A DNA stretch of 19,454 nt from Methanobacteriota archaeon (lineage in GTDB: Archaea > Thermoplasmatota > E2 > DHVEG-1), in assembly GCA_903930505.1 (NCBI GenBank), contig CAIYYQ010000184.1:1-19454 (forward strand), read 5' to 3'. The notes beneath the pieces are model-generated. The model searched no databases. It saw only the letters and a list, made by a program, of their open reading frames with translations, and was not told the DNA's origin. The translations under genes and the position numbers were made by a program. This document shows, in pieces, positions 7,879 to 15,453 of the stretch. How positions within the stretch are numbered: position 1 is the stretch's first letter; every line of letters begins with the position of its first letter.

Positions 7879-8967
7879 GTGGAAACCACTGAAAAAAAAT
7901 CGCAGAAGGTCAAAATTTACACGTTAATCAGTGTTATCATTAGTCTTGTCGTCATTTTTCTTATTTTGAAACTCACGATTGATTCCAACACGTTTGCTTA
8001 TTTGTCGCAGACGCACATTCGATATGAATTTTTTCTTGCTGCTGCTCTTTTGAGTATTATTTGTTGGTTTATCTGGGGTGCTCGACTAAAAATCTTAAGT
8101 AATGCAATTGATAAAACGGTTCATATTGGGTGGTGGGAGTCGACAAAAATCGTTATCGCAAATCTTTTTTTAGCGGGCATCACACCGTCTCTAGCTGGTG
8201 GTGAACCAGTACGAATCTTTCTGTTGAAAGAGGATGGGATGACGCTTGGTTGTGCGACTGCGGTTGTGCTTGGGGAACGTCTGATTGATGCCATCTTTAT
8301 CCTTATCTGCATCCCCTTTGCGCTTTTTGTGTTAAAAGACAGAATTGAAATGGGCCTCATTAGAACCGGTGTACTTATTGGTGTTGCCGTGTTCATTCTT
8401 TGTATTATACTATTTGTATATGCTATTTATAGGCCAGAGAAAGTGAAATCGTTTTTGATCTATATAGAAAAGAAACTAGCGCGGTTACGTCGAAAAAAAG
8501 AAAAAAAAGAACAAACAGGTTTTGCCCAGAAAATAGGTTATGAAGTCGATCATTTTCATGAGAGCATGATGTTTTTCGTTCGGGATGGAAAACTGGTTTT
8601 TTTTATCGGTGGGTTACTGACTGTTGCCTATTGGTTTACTGGTTTCATGATTCCTTCGTTTATCCTCTGGGGGCTTGGAATTGAACATAGCATCGTTCTA
8701 TCCTTTGCAGCGCAGATGCTTCTCTTAATCATCGTCATGTTGCCAACGACCCCTGGAAGCAGCGGGGTAACAGAAGGGGGAATGGCGGGATTATACAGCA
8801 TTTTTATCGGATCTTCACTCCTTGGCGTTTTCGTTCTTTTGTTCAGATTCATTACTTATCATATGAATCTTATCGCTGGCGGTATTTTTCAATATCGTAT
8901 CTTTAAATCGATTACATCTTTTTCATGGGAAACCGTCGAAAAACACCGTGAACACGAGAAGAAATAG
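7879..8967 (+). CDS. YbhN/UPF0104-type multi-pass membrane protein (LPG-synthase TM region family)
   Basis: A 362-aa inner-membrane protein of the lysylphosphatidylglycerol synthase TM-region family (UPF0104). In archaea these sit with glycan and lipid genes and are proposed lipid or lipid-sugar translocases or transferases. About eight hydrophobic segments are visible, with family-type motifs GITPSLAGGEPVRI and PTTPGSSGVTEGGMAGLY. The frame is open back into the mutase gene, but coding there would overlap it by more than 140 bp, so the first usable start after the mutase stop, GTG 7879 (M-E-T-T-E-K-K), is chosen; it has no clear ribosome site. The lysine-rich loop around residues 190-210 is probably cytoplasmic. 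The TAG stop (8965-8967) overlaps the first AGCGA of the inserted island, so the insertion left the protein intact. Confidence 0.82.
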   Translation: METTEKKSQKVKIYTLISVIISLVVIFLILKLTIDSNTFAYLSQTHIRYEFFLAAALLSIICWFIWGARLKILSNAIDKTVHIGWWESTKIVIANLFLAGITPSLAGGEPVRIFLLKEDGMTLGCATAVVLGERLIDAIFILICIPFALFVLKDRIEMGLIRTGVLIGVAVFILCIILFVYAIYRPEKVKSFLIYIEKKLARLRRKKEKKEQTGFAQKIGYEVDHFHESMMFFVRDGKLVFFIGGLLTVAYWFTGFMIPSFILWGLGIEHSIVLSFAAQMLLLIIVMLPTTPGSSGVTEGGMAGLYSIFIGSSLLGVFVLLFRFITYHMNLIAGGIFQYRIFKSITSFSWETVEKHREHEKK

Positions 8968-8970
8968 CGA
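8966..8970. repeat. AGCGA direct repeat, left flank of the island
   Basis: First of three identical 5-mers that bound the two tandem elements (others at 12487-12491 and 18716-18720). It overlaps the stop codon of the YbhN-type gene. Position immediately outside an inverted terminus makes it a candidate target-site duplication. Confidence 0.75.
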
Positions 8971-9079
8971 CAGTGCTTCCGAATGTAAAAAAATGAAAAA
9001 GAAACCACATTTTACAGAAGAGAATGACTGTTAAACTCATTATTTCGACCAAAAAATAGCTTATAAAAGAGGAGGCGGT

Positions 9080-9104
9080 AAGGTACAACCTCTTTTTGTA
9101 CCTT
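9080..9104 (-). terminator. Hairpin downstream of the C25 peptidase gene
   Basis: AAGGTACA (9080-9087) pairs perfectly with TGTACCTT (9097-9104), giving an 8-bp stem with a 9-nt loop, 27 bp beyond the stop codon of the minus-strand peptidase gene. This is a plausible 3' end structure or terminator of that transcript. It is not followed by a long U-tract on the minus strand, so the terminator call is tentative. Confidence 0.4.
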
Positions 9105-9131
9105 CAAGATATTGGTTTATAGTTTTTTTCG

Positions 9132-12100
9132 TTAGTTCCCAATTTGGCTGACGAACGGATCGATATCAGCGAACGTGACACCGTGGTCAAAGTTGCAGTC
9201 AGCAGTGTACCAATAGAAGTTCGGGTGAGCAGCTGCATAGGTCGCATGACCAGCGAGCGCTTCGACGAATAGGTCGATATCCGCGAACGTAACCCCGCCA
9301 TCGCAATTCATATCACCGGATTTATACATGTTCACGGTGTGTGCTGTGGATGGGAGGCTTGGTGTACCGCTAAGTCCGTGTTTCACGGTGACGGTGATGC
9401 TGTACGTCCCATAGAGAGCGTATATGTGGATTGCAGATGCTATACCAGAAGAGACTGGTCCAACAACTGTGCTTGTCGTGTCGCCCCAGTAGAACGTAAA
9501 GTACAGGTCGCTACCTGCTTCAGTGGATGTGCTCTGATACGAATATGGTTGTCCGTTGTATTTGCCTGGATATCCGCCGATTCCCTTATACAAGTCACTT
9601 GGGTAAATATGCCAGGCTGTGATATCAATGGGTTGTAGTGGAGGCAAAGGAGAGAGCCATCCGTTTTCCTCCATGAAGGGGTAGTGATCCTGGTTGTTTT
9701 CCGAGATAGTACAGGGTATGTCGCCTATCCCATCAGATCCAGGAATGTTCTGGTCCGGACCTTGATACTCATCAGGGTCATGATAATCGCTCCAGTAGTT
9801 TCCACCAGAGGGGTAACTCTTGTTCCAAATGTTTATGTTCCAATCAAATGCAAATGCATTTTGGTTGTTTTCAATAAAGTTGTTATGATAGACAGAATTT
9901 TGGTTTACAGCCAGATAAATACCCGATAAACTGCCGGTAGATCCATATCCGTTATGTGCGATCATATTCTCAAAAATAGTATTACTATCTGCACATATAT
10001 TTAAAGAGATGCCAGTGTCGCTGTTATCTGTTATGTTGTTCTTAGATATTATGTTATTACTTGAATAAAATTCGAGAAGAATACCTATATTGTTATTTAT
10101 GATGTTGTTCTTAGATATAATGCTGTCATCTGAATAGGCAAGATAGACACCATTGTTATTATCAATGATATCGTTATTTATAATGGTGTTATTTAATCCT
10201 CCATTTTCATAAATACCGTAGCCTAGATTGTGTATAATTCGGTTGTCACTGAGGATATTATCTGATGATTGCTGCTCGAGAGAAACACCATAGCCGTTAG
10301 TTACATAATTTTGGATTGTAAACCCACTGAACATTACTTCATGAGCAGATATTTTCACAATAGATGCGTTTCCATCACCCTCGATTATTGTTGTGTCTTT
10401 ATTATCTCCTATTAGAACGAGGGGCGTCGTGATTGTAAGATGCTCATGATAGGTACCTGAGTAAACAATCACGGTACCATGGGTAACGGCATTGATACCA
10501 TCCTGAATCTTAGCAAAATGGGTAACTCTCCAACCTGGAGTCATATTTGTATAACCATCATCAACGAAAGCGACTTGAGTGCCTGCTTGGTTATTCAATT
10601 CATATGCTTCATCAATAGTATTGTTAGGGTCAACTTGTACAACGAGATCAACAAAGTACAATGGGAAATTATATTGTTGAAGAAGCGTGATTTGCCCGTG
10701 GGGCAGGATCTCAAAAATAGTCTGGTTGCCAATGATTTGTTCATTACCGGTTGCTCTATCAATCGAAATGAATTGAACAGCTACATTTCTAGCAGTTCCT
10801 CCACCGATGTTATGAATTGTAGCAATAATATTTATGTTATTTTCTTCAGGTGTTGAATGATTTGGAGAGATAGTAATATCTCTATTTGAGAGTGTTAAAT
10901 CAGGTTTATCTTTATTGAGTCGTCCTAGTGAACATGAGAGGTCTAACGCAGGATCACCAAGTAGGTTATATTCATCACCGAAATCTGGGAATTGAGCTAT
11001 TATCTCATTGATTATATCTCCAACACGATATTTAAATTTTTCAAACATCGCTTTCAATGCATAGAATGTATAAGAATCGATGCCGCCGAGTGTAGATGCA
11101 CCGTAAAACGCAACTGCACCCTTGCCAGGTGTGTTTGTTAAGACTTCGCCAAAACAATCATCAATATTTTGAAATTCCCCTGTATGACATGCTGAGCTCA
11201 AAACAAACGAGAGTTTATTTCCATTTGAAAGATGTGTTATATCCTCACTATCAAAACCCATTTCCCAACTGGAAAAAGAACCATGACCCCAGTAGTTCAC
11301 CATTACCGTTCCATTATTTATTGCATTACAAATATCACCAGCCGTACCTCCATTTTCCATAAAAACTTCAGAGACATTCCATCCACCATCTTCAAGCAGT
11401 ATCTTTTTTATAAAATCATACTCATAAAAAGGTCCCATGGTACCTCGAGTCATTAGCATTGTGTTACGCCAATTTCCTGGCTCAGGGTTTTGTTCAAAGT
11501 GGATCGTTTTCTCTACGATAACAGATAATTCATAATAATCGTCGACTGAAAAACGCCCGACTTTAATCTCCGGATACCAATCACTATCCATACAACCATA
11601 CCACCGATCAGACACACCATAGGCCGGGTTACCTAAACGAATAGGATGCGTAGTAACGAAAAGAGTATCACCAACAAGAAGTATATAACCGAGGTGCCCA
11701 TCGCTCATGTGTGGTGCTTGCCAATTATCATACACATACTGGACAAACTGTTTGATAGCGATGTCGGTATTCCCACCAATAAACGGGTCGTCCACACTGA
11801 CCACAGCGACATCAAATCCGCTATAGTTGGCACGCCAGAACGCAAATTCATTCAAACAATTATTTTGTGTTCCCTGTTGAAAATCTTGTTTTGCAGGAAG
11901 GTAAAATGTGTTTGACGTGATGATCAAATAATCTGCATTCTGCGGAACCTGAAGATCATTAGGATAGATCACAGTACCAGGGGGGGGAATATCCCTTTCC
12001 CGGTGATCCAAAGATTTACTCTGTGAATTATCTAATATTTTCCCCTCCGTATTTATTAGATCATATCGTATATTTTCAAGGTTAGTACCTATCTTTTGAA

Positions 12101-12221
12101 TATTCTTGTCTTGTGTATCAACTTTTGGCATTGAGGATACTGCAGAGGAAGATATTACAATCAAGACAATGCAAAATCCTATCACTACCATTTTTATTCT
12201 ATTTCCGTAATTTAGTTTCAT
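9132..12221 (-). CDS. Secreted C25 (gingipain-like) cysteine peptidase with CARDB, NosD beta-helix, PKD-like and dockerin modules
   Basis: A 1029-aa exported protein. Module order: signal segment (VVIGFCIVLIVISSSAVSS, about residues 12-30); C25 peptidase with the DWYPEIKVGR strand and the clan-CD dyad His313 (NYWGHGS) and Cys345 (SSACHTG), closing with LLGDPALDL; a CARDB-type Ig domain (about 450-550); a NosD-type right-handed beta-helix (about 565-840) with many N-N-x-I-x-x-N-x-I turns ending in GGNYWSDY; a PKD-like domain; and a C-terminal dockerin with two Ca-loops (GDMNCDGGVTFADIDLF and ADCNFDHGVTFADIDPF). The start is placed at ATG 12221, after GGATGTGA; the frame opens upstream to 12302 but that would bury the signal peptide. 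Likely role: extracellular proteolysis or adhesion at the surface. It is the sole gene of unit 1. No cohesin partner is visible here. Confidence 0.88.
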   Translation of the reverse strand: MKLNYGNRIKMVVIGFCIVLIVISSSAVSSMPKVDTQDKNIQKIGTNLENIRYDLINTEGKILDNSQSKSLDHRERDIPPPGTVIYPNDLQVPQNADYLIITSNTFYLPAKQDFQQGTQNNCLNEFAFWRANYSGFDVAVVSVDDPFIGGNTDIAIKQFVQYVYDNWQAPHMSDGHLGYILLVGDTLFVTTHPIRLGNPAYGVSDRWYGCMDSDWYPEIKVGRFSVDDYYELSVIVEKTIHFEQNPEPGNWRNTMLMTRGTMGPFYEYDFIKKILLEDGGWNVSEVFMENGGTAGDICNAINNGTVMVNYWGHGSFSSWEMGFDSEDITHLSNGNKLSFVLSSACHTGEFQNIDDCFGEVLTNTPGKGAVAFYGASTLGGIDSYTFYALKAMFEKFKYRVGDIINEIIAQFPDFGDEYNLLGDPALDLSCSLGRLNKDKPDLTLSNRDITISPNHSTPEENNINIIATIHNIGGGTARNVAVQFISIDRATGNEQIIGNQTIFEILPHGQITLLQQYNFPLYFVDLVVQVDPNNTIDEAYELNNQAGTQVAFVDDGYTNMTPGWRVTHFAKIQDGINAVTHGTVIVYSGTYHEHLTITTPLVLIGDNKDTTIIEGDGNASIVKISAHEVMFSGFTIQNYVTNGYGVSLEQQSSDNILSDNRIIHNLGYGIYENGGLNNTIINNDIIDNNNGVYLAYSDDSIISKNNIINNNIGILLEFYSSNNIISKNNITDNSDTGISLNICADSNTIFENMIAHNGYGSTGSLSGIYLAVNQNSVYHNNFIENNQNAFAFDWNINIWNKSYPSGGNYWSDYHDPDEYQGPDQNIPGSDGIGDIPCTISENNQDHYPFMEENGWLSPLPPLQPIDITAWHIYPSDLYKGIGGYPGKYNGQPYSYQSTSTEAGSDLYFTFYWGDTTSTVVGPVSSGIASAIHIYALYGTYSITVTVKHGLSGTPSLPSTAHTVNMYKSGDMNCDGGVTFADIDLFVEALAGHATYAAAHPNFYWYTADCNFDHGVTFADIDPFVSQIGN
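10033..10118 (-). repeat. Near-identical NosD coding repeat
   Basis: The 17-mer ATGTTGTTCTTAGATAT occurs at 10033-10049 and again at 10102-10118, 69 bp (23 codons) apart. It encodes the recurring I-I-S-K-N-N-I turn of the beta-helix. DNA-level identity at one coil period suggests a fairly recent internal duplication inside the NosD region. Confidence 0.6.
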
Positions 12222-12396
12222 CTTTGATTCACATCCTTTTTCGATCAATTTTTCTTTATAACTTGAGCATAGTCCAAATATTCCACTCCAGACTTTGTTC
12301 AAATCACTATATATGTTTTTCTATACAATTGTTATCTATTTTCTTTACAATTTATACAAAAAAAGAATTTCGATGATTTTTTTCAATGGATATATC
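12222..12396 (-). promoter_or_regulatory. Promoter region of the C25 peptidase gene
   Basis: On the minus strand, TTATAAAG (complement of about 12254-12261) lies 33-40 bp before the ATG at 12221, with the ribosome site GGATGTGA between them, giving a short leader. The remainder (12303-12396) is AT-rich and shows no gene; it leads into the 95-bp right-end repeat at 12397. Confidence 0.5.
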
Positions 12397-12491
12397 ATTT
12401 TCCTGTGCAAATTAACAAAAAAGGCGTTTTCTGGTATTAATTTTGCCTGTTTGGAGGGCGACCATACCCTACTTTCGGAGCTACTGAGCGA
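12397..12491. repeat. Right-end repeat of unit 1 (copy 1 of 2)
   Basis: A 95-bp segment that aligns without gaps to 18626-18720 with 11 differences counted by eye. It ends with the inverted terminus and AGCGA. On the minus strand both copies preserve the same reading frame (R-S-V-A-P-K-V-G-[YF]-G...P-P-N-R-Q) and both end it at a stop codon. Confidence 0.85.
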
Positions 12492-13189
12492 CAGTACCTC
12501 CGAATGTGAAAAAATGAAAAAGAATCATCATTCTCTCGGAGAGAAACCTCCTTTCGAACCCCCTGATTTATAGGGTTCCTGCTTCCTCTTTTTCTGAAAA
12601 GGAACGCCTTTTTCTCGTTTTTATTCAGATCAGAGCCGAAAACCTCTGTAACTTGTCTCAACTCTTGATAACTGATGATCTTCTTTTTTGTATGCTCCAG
12701 GAACGCCCGTATAGCAACATCCTCCTTTCCCTTCAGATAAAAAATAGGCCTACCATAGATCGTCACCCTACAAATTGTAGGAAAATACTTCCGCAAAATC
12801 ATATACCGCTGCTGGGCATAACCACCCTGGGGAGACGCATATCCTTTACTCACTATCTCCTGGAGCAGATCAAGTGTTTTTCCCCTAATCCCTGACCAAC
12901 CACAAGAAGTACTCTTTAGGTCTTTTGTTATCCTTTGCACAGTCGTTCTGGAAATCTTATACTCCTTTGCCACTTGATATTTGGATTTACCGTTTTCTAC
13001 CTCGGCTCGTATCCTATCTTTCAGTTTCTGTGGTATCACTTTCTGTGTTCGAATATCTTTGGTATGGTTCCAAACGGTTCTAAAAGTGATGCCGAGTTCT
13101 CTTGCCATCTGGGATTTAGACTTACCATTCAATACTTGTTCCCTGAGGTCTGCCACAGCGTCTTTGGAAAGCGGTTTTCTCCTTGTCAT
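12437..13189 (-). CDS. Double helix-turn-helix DNA-binding protein reading out through the element end
   Basis: A 250-aa protein with two Hin/resolvase-like HTH units in tandem: LSKDAVADLREQVLNGKSKS...ELGITFRTVWNHTKDI (about 5-47) and KLKDRIRAEVENGKSKYQVA..YKISRTTVQRITKDL (about 57-92). A domain of about 100 residues follows (GYAQQRYMILRKYF...VTIYGRPIFYLKGKED) that I do not recognise. No catalytic serine-recombinase or DDE domain is present. The ATG at 13189 is preferred over an in-frame TTG at 13198; the TATA box at 13211-13220 fits a leaderless mRNA. The last part (from 12491) is translated from the adjoining end of unit 1, so the natural C-terminus in an isolated unit 2 would differ. Probable role: binding element DNA or regulating cargo genes; function unproven. 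Confidence 0.65.
   Translation of the reverse strand: MTRRKPLSKDAVADLREQVLNGKSKSQMARELGITFRTVWNHTKDIRTQKVIPQKLKDRIRAEVENGKSKYQVAKEYKISRTTVQRITKDLKSTSCGWSGIRGKTLDLLQEIVSKGYASPQGGYAQQRYMILRKYFPTICRVTIYGRPIFYLKGKEDVAIRAFLEHTKKKIISYQELRQVTEVFGSDLNKNEKKAFLFRKRGSRNPINQGVRKEVSLRENDDSFSFFHIRRYCRSVAPKVGYGRPPNRQN
12474..12504. repeat. Abutted inverted ends at the unit 1/unit 2 junction
   Basis: TTCGGAGCTACTG (12474-12486) and CAGTACCTCCGAA (12492-12504) form an inverted repeat with one mismatch over 13 bp around the 5-bp centre AGCGA (12487-12491). The left arm is the right end of unit 1 and the right arm is the left end of unit 2. At the other two AGCGA copies only one arm is present, which is what defines the unit boundaries. 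Confidence 0.85.
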
Positions 13190-13210
13190 CACTAACAAGT
13201 GGAAAAACCT

Positions 13211-13220
13211 GTATAATAAC
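13211..13220 (-). promoter_or_regulatory. TATA box of the double-HTH gene
   Basis: GTTATTATAC on the minus strand lies 22-31 bp before the ATG at 13189, the distance expected for a leaderless archaeal transcript. Confidence 0.45.
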
Positions 13221-13359
13221 CTATTGATTTCTCCCTATTTATACTGGTTAATGTCAACACTTTTTTCTTGGTCAATAAAACACAAATCAGATGGCACACT
13301 TGGTAATTTACGGGTTTTTCTACCGATGATTTGGGATATGCAAGGTTTCAAGGTTTCTG

Positions 13360-15090
13360 CTATGTTATGTGTTTAATGTAGTAGCCTTCTGAGACAAAGT
13401 CGATTTTACTGCTGTTTTCTGGAACGGCGAATTCAAGGATGTATTCATCACCCTGATTTAACTGAAGATATCTATCATCAGAATGTCGAAGAAGCAATAC
13501 ATCAGTAACACCATGGAAAACGCCATCTGATAACCCTTGCATGCCACAGGGGATGATTCGTTGCAGTTCAACGATATTGTTATCATCAACTTGGAGATAG
13601 AGTCGATCAAGGTAGGTTGTCTCAGGAAGCTCCTCAGTTATCTTAAGAGAAACAATACCATCAACAACCGCAGCTTTTTTAGTAATATCAAGATACTGAA
13701 CATATTCTTTTTCTGGTGTAGTTGCTCTAGGGATAAAGTCTGAAAATTTTGTGTAATTAGTATTATTGAAAGTATAGAGGAATGGAGAAGCAGTGTAAGT
13801 TACATTTACTTCTGCATAATATGAGAATAAATTAGACGTTTTAGCAGGCTCCCCACCTAAAGCTGATTTATCACATTGAGCACCAATAATGAATTGTCCG
13901 CTAGATATTATTGATGAAAAACCAGAAGTGTAACTAGAATCAAGAATTTCTGCTGAACTTGAAGTACCGCTATCTTTTAATGTCCAAGTACCCGATTCCT
14001 TTACCCAGAGGGAATGGCCATATCCTCCCCCAAAAGGTTTGAATCCATACCCTTTCCATACGACATCAATACGGGTTATGCTATCGACGGATTCAGTTAT
14101 AGAGAACGCAAAACGATGATACTGATATTTACCAACTGTTGAACACGAATCATAAACATTATCGCTATCATTCGTTGAAATAATCGTATAATCTCCCGCG
14201 GTAAACTCATTTTCACTGCCATCATTAAATCCTCCATTTGTCGCAGTTTCACCTTCATACGCCTGAGCATTTACATCATTGACTATGTAGACATGATATT
14301 GTGAAGTTTGTCCACCGCCTCCACCACTCGCCGCTGACTGTAGATGACTGCTTGCCTGGAAATGAACCTCAATCGTACCCGTATGAGCATCACCCACAGC
14401 ACCTGCAGGCACATTAATAGATATCTGCACCCACACAAAATCAGAGGCGTTATTCAACGTCCGACCACTTGACCCAACCGGGAATGCATCATCGTTCGCA
14501 CCACTCAGATTCAACGTGTATTGAACATGTTCAGTCCCATCCCACACCGTACTTATCTTTGTCGCGTTATCAGAAATATCAGGATGCATCGTGCTGACAT
14601 CACCATCACCCTTTGCAAACTGCCAGGAAACAGAACTGGATGTTTTCAACGCAGAGCCGTTGTTGTACATAAATACCGATGTCGGATCATTTTCTGCTAA
14701 GAGGCTTCCGTTCCCATGCAGCCACACCTGCATGTAATCATTTGTCCCACTCGTATTCGTCACCGTCACATGAGTAATATTCAGTGCAAACGGCTCCTCA
14801 TTCACAATACAAAACGCAGCCGTATACGTCGTATTCATATTTGCAGACCAATCACCGAATTCAAGCCCAATCTTCGCATTTGTTCCGTTGTCCCCAGAAA
14901 TCCGAAGCACACGCAACCCATCATCACTTGAATTGTCAGATCCAATAAAACGAATATCTGCATTTGAAGGATGAACAATCGCATACTGAAACGAAACTTT
15001 GGTTGTCGCATACTGAGTAGCAAACAACGTACTAAGTAGAACAAACAGTATGCCAACTACAAGGAAACGTTTATCCAGGTGTAATCCCAT
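13360..15090 (-). CDS. Secreted beta-rich surface protein, unknown function
   Basis: A 576-aa exported protein with an N-terminal hydrophobic segment after a short basic start (HLDKRFLVVGILFVLLSTLF, about residues 4-23), then an extracellular beta-rich region. Three parts can be told apart: an N-terminal domain (about 25-245) containing HPSNADIRFIGSD and ending at a glycine-rich hinge (GGGGG, about 257); a middle beta-sandwich-like domain (about 265-435) with VWKGYGF and aromatic-rich strands; and a C-terminal domain (about 440-576) with YVQYLDITKKAAV, DRLYLQVDDNNI and EYILEFAVPENSS. Many N-x-S/T sequons suggest glycosylation. The frame extends to an ATG at 15117, which a TATA box near 15146-15154 would serve almost leaderless; 15090 gives a cleaner signal anchor. 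No enzyme motif is seen; structural or adhesive roles are possible. Confidence 0.72.
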   Translation of the reverse strand: MGLHLDKRFLVVGILFVLLSTLFATQYATTKVSFQYAIVHPSNADIRFIGSDNSSDDGLRVLRISGDNGTNAKIGLEFGDWSANMNTTYTAAFCIVNEEPFALNITHVTVTNTSGTNDYMQVWLHGNGSLLAENDPTSVFMYNNGSALKTSSSVSWQFAKGDGDVSTMHPDISDNATKISTVWDGTEHVQYTLNLSGANDDAFPVGSSGRTLNNASDFVWVQISINVPAGAVGDAHTGTIEVHFQASSHLQSAASGGGGGQTSQYHVYIVNDVNAQAYEGETATNGGFNDGSENEFTAGDYTIISTNDSDNVYDSCSTVGKYQYHRFAFSITESVDSITRIDVVWKGYGFKPFGGGYGHSLWVKESGTWTLKDSGTSSSAEILDSSYTSGFSSIISSGQFIIGAQCDKSALGGEPAKTSNLFSYYAEVNVTYTASPFLYTFNNTNYTKFSDFIPRATTPEKEYVQYLDITKKAAVVDGIVSLKITEELPETTYLDRLYLQVDDNNIVELQRIIPCGMQGLSDGVFHGVTDVLLLRHSDDRYLQLNQGDEYILEFAVPENSSKIDFVSEGYYIKHIT

Positions 15091-15204
15091 CCTATCATCA
15101 AATACTACAATATACATCTTTTGCCATCTATTTAACTCTTTAGTGGTATATTTTCGTATAAATTAGAAAAACGATAGACTGTTATTTCCAGTGTTGACTG
15201 ATCT
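15091..15204. promoter_or_regulatory. Divergent promoters, surface protein / ribbon-helix-helix gene
   Basis: GTATATTTT at 15146-15154 (minus-strand AAAATATAC) is a TATA box for the surface-protein gene, and TATAAATT at 15157-15164 is a plus-strand TATA box for the ribbon-helix-helix gene, predicting a start near 15187. The two boxes almost touch, so binding of a repressor here would affect both genes. Confidence 0.5.
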
Positions 15205-15336
15205 ATGGCAAAGATAACTATCTCATTGTCGAAAGAAGATGAAAAGCTACTGCGGGAAAAAGCAAAAGAAAACTATAGGTCGGTTTCTGGTGAAGTCTCG
15301 TATCTACTTCACAAGGTCTACGGATCTGAAAAATAA
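15205..15336 (+). CDS. 43-aa ribbon-helix-helix DNA-binding protein
   Basis: A very short protein with the ribbon-helix-helix layout: a beta strand AKITISLSKEDEKLLREKA followed by a helix, then a second helix from SVSGEVSYLLHKVY. The alternating K-I-T-I-S-L strand that would enter the DNA major groove is clear. Proteins of this type are transcription repressors and antitoxin DNA-binding subunits. It is divergent from the secreted protein and followed by the minus-strand caspase-like gene, with no toxin gene on its own strand. TGATC just before the ATG may act as a partial ribosome site. It may autoregulate the divergent promoter or control the unit; that is inference. Confidence 0.7.
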   Translation: MAKITISLSKEDEKLLREKAKENYRSVSGEVSYLLHKVYGSEK

Positions 15337-15453
15337 GTGGATCTTTACTCATTTTAAAAAAATTCTGTTAATTTAAATCAGCGGCTAATTAGTAATAAAA
15401 GCAAAAAAATCACCACATTACCCCAATGAGTATACTGATAAAAATAAATAATT

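Larger units (their letters stand above)
8971..12486. mobile_element. Transposon-like unit 1 (cargo: secreted C25 peptidase)
   Basis: A 3.5-kb unit with inverted ends. The left end CAGTGCTTCCGAATGT (8971-8986) matches the complement of the right end CAGTAGCTCCGAAAGT (12486-12471) at 12 of 16 positions. It is flanked on both sides by AGCGA. Its left 38 bp match the left end of unit 2 with three differences, and its last 90 bp match the right end of unit 2. It encodes only the secreted peptidase and no transposase, so if mobile it would depend on a transposase elsewhere. Boundaries are read directly from the sequence; mobility is inferred. Confidence 0.72.

Noticed and set aside
9339..9928. Plus-strand open frames opposite the dockerin and beta-helix coding region.
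   Set aside because: They are reverse-strand shadows of a convincing 1029-aa protein with recognisable domains and have no motifs of their own.
9900..10280. Regularly spaced similar segments that could look like a CRISPR or satellite array.
   Set aside because: They are in frame in the NosD beta-helix of the peptidase and encode the N-N-x-I turns; the spacing equals one coil and there are no unique spacers.
12553..12612. Two short hairpins (GAACCC/GGGTTC and AAAAGG/CCTTTT) as terminators.
   Set aside because: They lie inside the double-HTH frame and lack a downstream T-run; they could mark the end of an ancestral shorter gene, but there is not enough evidence to annotate them.
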